Assembly (NCBI RefSeq): GCF_009649075.1
Contig: NZ_CP045737.1
Coordinates: 682,001-746,000 of the forward strand
Direction of reading: 5' to 3'
Origin: Aeromicrobium yanjiei
GTDB taxonomy: Bacteria > Actinomycetota > Actinomycetes > Propionibacteriales > Nocardioidaceae
Length of the DNA: 64,000 bases
Part shown: in pieces, positions 58,946-64,000 of the stretch
How positions within the stretch are numbered: the first letter of the stretch is position 1
Layout: each line of letters starts with the position of its first letter
Program-made: the position numbers and the translations under genes
Notes under the pieces: generated by a model
The model's database searches: none
Seen by the model: the letters and a program-made list of their open reading frames with translations, nothing else
What the model was told of the DNA's origin: nothing

Positions 58946-59027
58946 GTCGGTCAACCGTAGTCGCGGGCACTTCGGCCCGGCATCCCGGTGCCGCTTGCGG
59001 GACGGGCGTCGAGTGCGATGACCCGAT

Positions 59028-59056
59028 TTGGTCCGGCGGGGGTGGACCTGTAAAGT
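59028..59056 (+). promoter_or_regulatory. Promoter of the initiator tRNA gene
   Basis: TTGGTC at 59028-59033 and TAAAGT at 59051-59056 are 17 bases apart, placing the start at about 59063, five bases before the mature tRNA. Typical sigma-A promoter. Confidence 0.75.
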
Positions 59057-59067
59057 GGAGCATGCGA

Positions 59068-59144
59068 CGCGGGGTGGAGCAGCTCGGTAGCTCGCTGGGC
59101 TCATAACCCAGAGGTCACAGGTTCAAATCCTGTCCCCGCTACCA
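59068..59144 (+). tRNA. Initiator tRNA-fMet (CAT)
   Basis: A 77-base tRNA with anticodon CAT in the loop CTCATAA. Three consecutive G:C pairs in the anticodon stem (CTGGG/CCCAG) and a mismatch at the end of the acceptor stem (C1 opposite T72) are initiator hallmarks. The T arm (ACAGG-TTCAAAT-CCTGT) and D arm are normal, and the 3' CCA is encoded. It has its own promoter and a terminator. It is followed by a decayed region, consistent with use as an integration site, though no attachment-site repeat is seen in the window. Confidence 0.97.
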
Positions 59145-59147
59145 CCA

Positions 59148-59181
59148 CGAAGGCCCTCACTGGAGACAGTGAGGGCCTTCG
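59148..59181 (+). terminator. Terminator hairpin after tRNA-fMet
   Basis: CGAAGGCCCTCACT pairs perfectly with 59168-59181 around a 6-base loop (59162-59167). Confidence 0.88.
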
Positions 59182-59392
59182 TCATGTACGCCACCATTCG
59201 TCGTGTGCGAGCGCCTCGGACACGAGAGGGTGCTCTCCCGTCGGCACGGACAGCCGAGATGGCCTGCTCGGCCTTGGCTATCGGCTGCGTCAGCCGCTGC
59301 TCGAGCAGACCGATGACGGTCAAGGAGTGCGACGCACCGACCGTCGATACCTCGGGGACGTCGGACAGCAACGTCGCGACGGCCGGCGGGAG
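59182..59392. other. Decayed DNA downstream of the tRNA
   Basis: No recognisable gene. The minus strand reads as G/C-biased open frame (containing SLTVIGLLEQRLTQPIAKAE) and might be a remnant of an unknown gene, but no start, family motif or neighbour supports it. Confidence 0.5.
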
Positions 59393-59551
59393 GCAGTCAA
59401 CACCGCCCTGAGCCCCACCGACGAAGAGCTCGCGTGGGCTCGCACGATCCGCGAGTCGGTGACGAGCGGGGGAGTGGCGGTCGTCGACGGCGCCATGATC
59501 GACCCCCCGGTGCTGGCGCGCGCAGCTCAGATTTTGGCGAGGGTTCGCTGA
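59393..59551 (+). pseudogene. C-terminal remnant of a CitE/HpcH-type CoA-ester lyase
   Basis: From 59393 to the stop at 59549-59551 the frame encodes VNTALSPTDEELAWAR, then SGGVAVVDGAMIDPPVLARA and a final ILARVR. This is the C-terminal end of citrate-lyase-beta-like CoA-ester lyases, in which SPTEEE-AWAR and VVDGxMID-PV-RA are conserved. The preceding 230 or so residues with the catalytic barrel are absent, since the frame upstream is unrelated. About 53 residues remain of an enzyme normally near 280. It lies directly after the tRNA and its terminator and is not expected to be functional. Confidence 0.7.
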
Positions 59552-59663
59552 GAAGGTTGACGCAGTGTCCACAACGCTTGCGAGGCCCGTCACCGTGACG
59601 GCCGGGGTCAGCAAGGCGGACGACCGCGATGTCTTCGATCGGCGGAGCGACCTCGACATAGGG
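59552..59663. other. Gap between remnants
   Basis: No supported gene or regulatory element. Confidence 0.5.
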
Positions 59664-59829
59664 TCAGTTGATTCGCTCGAGGACGAGGAATTCGGTGTCC
59701 TCAACGGCTGTCGCCCCGGTGCCGGTCCCCTTCGTGCACGGCCACGACGTCCCCGATCCCCGCATGTGTCCCGTCCGTGAACGTCAACGACCCCTTCGCG
59801 ATGATCAGCTGCTCGTCGCGATCGTGGAC
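59664..59829 (-). pseudogene. Cupin-domain protein remnant, truncated and frameshifted
   Basis: Minus-strand translation from 59829 gives VHDRDEQLIIAKGSLTF, then TDGTHAGIGDVVAVHEG, a cupin motif 1-to-2 region. At the C run 59727-59730 one extra base breaks the frame; beyond it the frame reads TGTGATAVEDTEFLVLERIN and stops at 59664. The N-terminal strand set is missing, replaced by the end of the flavin-reductase-like gene, with which it overlaps by 25 bases. So it was both truncated and frameshifted, probably after a deletion joined it to the neighbour. Confidence 0.65.
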
Positions 59830-60512
59830 TCAACGCCTGCGGAGCGGGTCTCGGCTCCCTCCTGCGGGCAGGACCGGACCGAGGGAACCTGCCACCCCTT
59901 GGCCAACCTGGAGGGGTGAAGGTTCACGCCGCGACCATAGAAGTGGGTGAACTTCATGATCAACGGATCCCACTTCTCCGGATCGATGTGCCGATCCGAG
60001 CCTGCGATCAACAGCTCCGGACGGACGTGCGTGCGGATGACCCTTGCTTCGATCGCCAGGAGGCCGCTGTCCTCCCCGTCGAACGGCGCCACGCCTTGAA
60101 CCGACGACTCGAGCGAGATGGGGCACTCCAGGACCCGGGCCGGCGCGACGAGATCGGAGGGGATGGGCGTGAGTCCCGCTGCGCCGAACTTGTCGGCCAC
60201 GTGCGTGTAGCCCTTGATCACCTTGTGTGCGGGGACGGTGCTGGTGCCTGTGAGGAGCGCGAGCCGGTCGACCGCCTCGACCATCGTCGAGTCTGGGAGG
60301 TTCAGCACGAGCTCACCGGTCCGCTGGAGATTCAGGGTGGTCTGGGACGTCGCATCGAGCCCGAGCATGCATGAGCCACCCACCCACCACGCAGATGACA
60401 TCGGAGCCACGTTCGTCGACCCGTCTGGGTTCTCGGTACTGATGAGCACCACCGGTGTGCCGAAGTAGAGGACGCGTGGCTCGATCACTCGATGCGCGTG
60501 TGTGTCGAGCAT
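59805..60512 (-). CDS. Flavin-reductase-like (split barrel) protein
   Basis: FMN-binding split-barrel protein of the flavin reductase/nitrilotriacetate monooxygenase component B family, 235 residues. The N-terminal strand block RVLYFGTPVVLISTENPDGS and NVAPMSSAWWVGGSCMLGLD are family hallmarks; the later TGELVLNLPDSTMVEAVDRL is conserved too. The ATG at 60512 is the natural start because homologues begin at LDTHAHRVIEPRVLYFGTP; a longer frame exists upstream without similarity. The last 20 residues are atypical and end inside a cupin remnant, so the C-terminus was probably altered by a rearrangement. Confidence 0.82.
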   Translation of the reverse strand: MLDTHAHRVIEPRVLYFGTPVVLISTENPDGSTNVAPMSSAWWVGGSCMLGLDATSQTTLNLQRTGELVLNLPDSTMVEAVDRLALLTGTSTVPAHKVIKGYTHVADKFGAAGLTPIPSDLVAPARVLECPISLESSVQGVAPFDGEDSGLLAIEARVIRTHVRPELLIAGSDRHIDPEKWDPLIMKFTHFYGRGVNLHPSRLAKGWQVPSVRSCPQEGAETRSAGVESTIATSS

Positions 60513-60680
60513 GTTCACCACGTCGACGTTGCCAGAACTCGAGCGTGAGGACTGGCAGTAAACGGACGCGGAGGTCACGTCCGCCATGCTGCGGCGCATG
60601 GGCCGAGGTGCTCGGAGGTTCGCAAGGGCATCGGGAGCTGCCTGACCGCGCTCGGGGCATGGCGGGCCTAGGGTGGGGCC
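60513..60680. other. Divergent promoter region
   Basis: Holds the promoter of the TetR gene (see next feature) and, on the minus strand, an unassigned leader for the flavin-reductase-like gene. No other gene supported. Confidence 0.5.
60669..60674 (+). promoter_or_regulatory. -10 box, leaderless promoter of the TetR gene
   Basis: TAGGGT, six bases, then GTG at 60681. Confidence 0.5.
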
Positions 60681-61322
60681 GTGAACGACGAGACGTCCGC
60701 CGCCGCGCGCGGATCGCGCCGGAGGGAACGTACCCGGGCTCTGCTCCTCGACGCGGCCGAGCTGTTGATGTCGCAGCGCGCGGCCGAGGAGATCAGGATC
60801 GAGGACGTCGCCGCGGAGGCGGGGATCTCGCCGGCGTCCGTCTACGTGCACTTCGGCACGAAGGACGGGCTCCTCGCAGCCGTCACTGAGCGCGTCCTGG
60901 CCGTGGCGACGGACGCGCTCCGCTCGGCGTACGCGGCGCAGACGTCACCGCTCGAGCGCTTCGCGGGCGTCGGAGCGGCGTACCTGCGGCTGCTGCTCGA
61001 CCACCCTGCGGTGCTGAGATATCTGACGGTGACGGGGGAGCGCGGTCCGCGTACGCCTGCCGAGGAGGAGGTCGTCGCCCGCTTCAGCCAGCTGCGACGA
61101 GAGTTCGAGCAGAGCATCCGGGACGCCGTCGAGACCGGCGCGATCCGCCGGGTCGATCCCGAGCTCATGTCGTACTTCCTCTTCGGAGCGTGGAACGGGG
61201 TGGCGACGCTGGGTCTGCGCCGCGACGCCCTGGTGCTCTCGCCCGAGCGCGTCGAGCTGGCGGTGATCGAGGCCGGCCTGGTGCTCCTGGAGGGGCTGAT
61301 CGTGGACTCGCCGACCCCCTGA
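60681..61322 (+). CDS. TetR/AcrR-family regulator
   Basis: A 213-residue repressor. The helix-turn-helix is at about residues 15-60 (RTRALLLDAAELLMSQRAAE, then EDVAAEAGISPASVYVHFGTK). The C-terminal domain resembles regulators with WNGVATLGLRRDAL near 170-183. It lies 78 bases upstream of the phytoene-desaturase-like gene, whose promoter carries a 17-base palindrome. This arrangement suggests that it represses that gene and perhaps itself. Leaderless GTG start. The inducer is unknown. Confidence 0.9.
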   Translation: MNDETSAAARGSRRRERTRALLLDAAELLMSQRAAEEIRIEDVAAEAGISPASVYVHFGTKDGLLAAVTERVLAVATDALRSAYAAQTSPLERFAGVGAAYLRLLLDHPAVLRYLTVTGERGPRTPAEEEVVARFSQLRREFEQSIRDAVETGAIRRVDPELMSYFLFGAWNGVATLGLRRDALVLSPERVELAVIEAGLVLLEGLIVDSPTP

Positions 61323-61335
61323 CCGGCGCGGGCCC

Positions 61336-61380
61336 TTGGCACAGCGGCCCCTGAGGGAGTTAACTGGAGTCCGACTCCAG
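61336..61380 (+). promoter_or_regulatory. Promoter with palindromic operator
   Basis: TTGGCA (61336-61341), 18 bases, TTAACT (61360-61365). CTGGAGTCCGACTCCAG at 61364-61380 is a perfect palindrome (7-base arms, 3-base centre) that abuts the -10 and would cover the start site, a typical TetR operator. Confidence 0.65.
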
Positions 61381-61400
61381 AACTCTTGAAAGCGATCCGC

Positions 61401-63092
61401 ATGACACAGACCGCCCTGCCCTCGACCCCGACCCCCGAGGGCGACACCGACACCTGGGACGCGGTGGTGGTGGGCGCGGGTCCGGGCGGACTCACCACGG
61501 CGGCCTACCTCGCGGCGAACGGCAAGAAGGTGCTGGTCCTCGAGGCCAACCAGGTGGTCGGCGGCAGCACCCAGGTCTTCCGCCGGGCCGGCAACAAGTT
61601 CGAGTTCGACGTCGGCACCCACTACGTCGGCGAGTGCGGCCCGGGCGGCCGGATGCAGACCGCCCTGTCCGGGCTGGCCCTCACCGAGCGGATCAAGTGG
61701 CTGCGCCAGGACCCCGAGGGGCACTGCCGCATCATGATCCCCGGCACCACGTTCCACACTCCGACCGGCTGGGACACCTACCTCGAGCGGCTCGTCGCCG
61801 CGTTCCCCGACGAGGAGGCGGGCCTGCGACGTTGCGTGCGCATCCTGCGGATCATCTCCGCGGGGGAGGAGCCGCGCCGCAAGCCATGGGCACTGCTGCG
61901 CTGGGGCCTGCGCCCGATCACGACGCTGATGGACGCGTGCGGCCTCAGCGGCGACGCGCAGGCCGTGATCCTGGCCGAGAACGGCGACTACACGTGGCCG
62001 CCGCACCGCACGCCGGCCGTGATGCACGGAGGCCTGCTGCACCACTACCTCCAGGCGGGCGCCTACTACCCGCGCGGCGGCGGCCAGGTCATCGGCGCAC
62101 ACCTCACGGACGTCATCCAGACGCACGGCGGCACGGTCCGCACGAAGTCGCGCGTCGACCGCATCCTCATCGAGGACGGCCGCGCCGTGGGCGTGCGGCT
62201 GCGCGGCGGCGAGGAGGTCCGGGCCGACGTCGTCGTGGCCGCGGGCGACTACAAGAAGACCTGGACCGAGCTGGTCGGCGACGAGCACCTCACCCGTCGG
62301 CTCCGCAAGCGTTTGGCCGGTCTGGAGATGACCCAGCCGATGTTCGCGGTCTACGTCGCGCTCGACGTCGACCTGCGTGAGCGCGGCACCCCGCCGCTGG
62401 CCTGGGTCTGGCCCAACAACGATGTCGACGGCTACTACCGCGAGGTCGCGGCCGGACGGTGTCCCGAGCAGATGCCGGTCGGCATCAGCTGCCCCACGGC
62501 GAAGGATCCCGAGGGCACGCACTCGGCACCGCCGGGCTACTCGACCCTCGAGCTGGTCAGCTGGGCCCCCAAGGAGCACGCCTTCTGGAACGTCGACACC
62601 GACCCGATGGAGGGAGCCGAGTACGGCCGCGACGAGCAGTACCGCAAGCTCAAGGACGAGCTCACCGAGCGTGTCCTGGACACCGCCTCGCTGATGATCC
62701 CGGACCTGCGCGAGCGGATGGTGTACTGCGAGGCGTCCACGCCCATGACGCAGGAGCGTTTCACGCTGACCTCGGACGGCTCCTGCTACGGCATCGCGCC
62801 GCTGATGCGCAACCTCGGCCCGTTCCGCCCGCGGGTCAGGACCCACATCCCGGGCCTGTTCCTGGGAGGCGCCAGCACCGAGCACATGTTCGGCATCAAC
62901 GCCACGATCTGGGGCGGCATGAAGACCGCCGGAACGATCCTGGGACGCGATCTCGAGCAGGAGGTGCGCGACGGTGCGGTCTTCGTCGACGAGGCCGACC
63001 TGACGCCGATCACCCCCGACTTCGACCCGCTGCTGGCATCGAAGCCGGGCTCGCGCATCCGCCGGGCGGTGCGCCGGCGTCCAGTGGCCTAG
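61401..63092 (+). CDS. Phytoene-desaturase-like FAD-dependent oxidoreductase
   Basis: Flavoprotein of the carotenoid-desaturase/retinol-saturase-like superfamily, 563 residues. The FAD motif is VVVGAGPGGLTTAAYLAANG (about residues 23-42). The second contact is EANQVVGGSTQVF, the substrate-side GGGQVIGAHLTDVIQTHGG is typical of CrtI-like enzymes, and the C-terminal FAD block is LFLGGASTEHMFGINATIWG. No membrane helix beyond the hydrophobic active-site cover. No other carotenoid genes are adjacent, so the substrate could be a polyunsaturated or retinoid-like lipid. Controlled most likely by the upstream TetR. Confidence 0.88.
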   Translation: MTQTALPSTPTPEGDTDTWDAVVVGAGPGGLTTAAYLAANGKKVLVLEANQVVGGSTQVFRRAGNKFEFDVGTHYVGECGPGGRMQTALSGLALTERIKWLRQDPEGHCRIMIPGTTFHTPTGWDTYLERLVAAFPDEEAGLRRCVRILRIISAGEEPRRKPWALLRWGLRPITTLMDACGLSGDAQAVILAENGDYTWPPHRTPAVMHGGLLHHYLQAGAYYPRGGGQVIGAHLTDVIQTHGGTVRTKSRVDRILIEDGRAVGVRLRGGEEVRADVVVAAGDYKKTWTELVGDEHLTRRLRKRLAGLEMTQPMFAVYVALDVDLRERGTPPLAWVWPNNDVDGYYREVAAGRCPEQMPVGISCPTAKDPEGTHSAPPGYSTLELVSWAPKEHAFWNVDTDPMEGAEYGRDEQYRKLKDELTERVLDTASLMIPDLRERMVYCEASTPMTQERFTLTSDGSCYGIAPLMRNLGPFRPRVRTHIPGLFLGGASTEHMFGINATIWGGMKTAGTILGRDLEQEVRDGAVFVDEADLTPITPDFDPLLASKPGSRIRRAVRRRPVA

Positions 63093-63136
63093 GTGTACCC
63101 GGCCATGACGTTGGTGACAGGCGGCTGATCGGGGGG

Positions 63137-63394
63137 CAACCTCGAGTAGTTGTCGACCAGCGGCTGGACGTGATCGTGACCGACCCCGGTCTTGTTCAAG
63201 CGGGACTGATGATTGGTCACGGTCTCGCCCCTGGTCCGCCAGCCGCCACCTTCTGGAATTCTGCGGAATTTCTTGACGTCCATGTGGGCCAGCTCGCCGG
63301 GGCGAGACTTCTCGTATCGGACTGCGGTGGTCTTCGACGACCGGATCACCTCGCCGGTCATCGGGTCGAGGTGACGCAGGTAAGCTCGGACTCT
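63137..63394 (-). pseudogene. IS481-family transposase fragment
   Basis: The minus-strand frame (open 63604-63089) contains RYEKSRPGELAHMDVKKFRR and RIPEGGGWRTRG, then HDHVQPLVDNYSRL. This is the middle of an IS481 integrase-core transposase: the first catalytic Asp is in HMDVKK and the second in VDNYSRL. The C-terminal third with the catalytic Glu is missing, because after NYSRL the frame runs into unrelated sequence that ends against the desaturase gene. The N-terminal helix-turn-helix domains are not recognisable. So only a core fragment remains, and no terminal inverted repeats were found. Confidence 0.75.
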
Positions 63395-63604
63395 GGAGTT
63401 CCCGGCCCGCTGCATGCTGCGGAGGCGTGTCGAGCGAACCTCGGATTCTCCGTTCGCCCGTGCAGGTGGCCGTTGACGAAGATTGGCCGAGTTGGCCCTA
63501 CCGGCGACAGGCCCGACGGTGCGGGTTCGTGGCGCCAGATCGAGCTCGCCGCCTGACACTGTGTATGCATCAGACCCCATGATCGTCAGTTCGTCGCTGG
63601 TCAC

Positions 63605-63734
63605 CTCACGACCTGGCGCAGAGGGTAGGCATCAGGGATCTTTCGTGGGCCGGGGTCCCGATGAGGATGGGCCTGCGTGCCGAGACAGGTGCCCAACCGA
63701 CGGATGACAGATCCGCGGTCAGCGGAGGTATGCC
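63605..63734. other. Intergenic region upstream of the AraC-like gene
   Basis: No gene seen. The GGAGG at 63723-63728 is the ribosome site of the next gene. Confidence 0.5.
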
Positions 63735-64000
63735 ATGAATGACGAGACGACAGACGCGGGTGGACGGTTCGTGCGGCGCGCAGCCCAGGGCACGAATCAC
63801 GCGCCGTCTCTGGGAGCGCCTTTCGTCGAGTCCTCGAATGCGCGGCACTGGGCCGAGCTCATCCGGGATGTGTATGGGGGCGTCGACGTGGTTGCGCGCA
63901 CCGAAGACCCGTTCGAGGGTCGACTGGCGCGCAGGACGCTGGATCGCCTCGAGACGGTCGAGCTGAGGACCAGCGCCCAGGAGTACACCCGGACGCAGTC
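63735..64000 (+). CDS. AraC-like regulator, N-terminal part (cut by window end)
   Basis: An ATG with AGCGGAGG upstream opens a frame that runs without a stop to the window edge (88 full codons). The sequence after about residue 30 (FVESSNARHWAELIRDVYGG) and the later FEGRLARRTLDRLETVELRT and TSAQEYTRTQ match the ligand-binding N-terminal domain of AraC/XylS regulators (AraC-binding-like, as in NphR/FeaR types), including the strand block with ELRTSAQ. The C-terminal helix-turn-helix would lie beyond the window. Identity as AraC-type is therefore inferred. Confidence 0.6.
   Translation, partial: MNDETTDAGGRFVRRAAQGTNHAPSLGAPFVESSNARHWAELIRDVYGGVDVVARTEDPFEGRLARRTLDRLETVELRTSAQEYTRTQ

Noticed and set aside
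59123-59833. Minus-strand open frame across the tRNA downstream region
   Set aside because: It is composed of low-complexity Arg/Ser runs and crosses the opposite-strand CitE remnant and a hairpin; no family motif or ribosome site.
63089-63604. Intact IS481 element
   Set aside because: The catalytic Glu region and N-terminal domains are missing and no terminal inverted repeats or target duplications are visible.
59145-64000. Integrated element with att repeats
   Set aside because: No copy of the tRNA 3' end and no integrase were found in the window, so only a degraded region is claimed.

Overview
The window is about 70 % GC, with strong third-position G/C bias, many GTG starts and start/stop overlaps. 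Gene content is typical of Actinobacteria: an AdnAB-type helicase-nuclease pair, mycoredoxin, a DUF3117 protein, a PPA1309-family protein, UPF0182 and a WS/DGAT acyltransferase. It most resembles Propionibacteriales, probably a Nocardioidaceae member such as Aeromicrobium or Nocardioides. This is inferred from gene content and gene order; no database search was run.

Region 1 (0-11.6 kb) follows the order of the mycobacterial sigE neighbourhood as I remember it: LOG-family protein, tag glycosylase, a coiled-coil membrane protein broken here by one extra base, an enoyl-CoA hydratase, DUF3117, an O-methyltransferase divergent from sigE and its zinc anti-sigma factor, tatB, mrp, ABC-F, a methyltransferase, DUF1003 and an MgtE-N/CBS protein. 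A 21-bp repeat array that reverses orientation separates two convergent genes at 3.4-3.7 kb.

Region 2 (11.7-31.2 kb) is metabolic. It holds an OFA-family transporter facing an FdhF/YdeP-like molybdenum oxidoreductase, a lipase-like hydrolase divergent from a wax-ester/DGAT acyltransferase, a TIGR01777 epimerase with a TetR-type operator, an acyl-CoA dehydrogenase, a MaoC dehydratase chain and a secreted M14 carboxypeptidase. It ends with a four-gene operon (SDR, hydrolase, sulfite-oxidase-like molybdoprotein, flavin reductase).

Region 3 (31.2-59 kb) is a genome-maintenance block: parA-like ATPase, L,D-transpeptidase, rhlE, a ferritin-like protein, DUF3107, TetR, moeZ-like, an alkyltransferase-like protein, adnA, adnB, nudC, mycoredoxin, uvrD2 and an ABC1 kinase. 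It continues with a cyclodehydratase-like protein, a small zinc ribbon, a metallopeptidase, Nudix, a DUF2342 metalloprotease, moaE, a PDZ-Lon protease, PPA1309, UPF0182 and threonine ammonia-lyase. A phased cluster of DnaA-box-like 9-mers lies at 50.1-50.26 kb.

Region 4 (59-64 kb) starts with an initiator tRNA followed by decayed DNA: a CitE tail, a frameshifted cupin remnant and an IS481 transposase fragment. Among these sit an intact flavin-reductase-like gene, a TetR regulator with a palindromic operator before a phytoene-desaturase-like oxidoreductase, and the start of an AraC-like regulator cut by the window edge.

A window-wide pattern links many starts: a -10-like hexamer, exactly 6 nt, then ATG or GTG. 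This suggests leaderless transcription and fixes several start codons.
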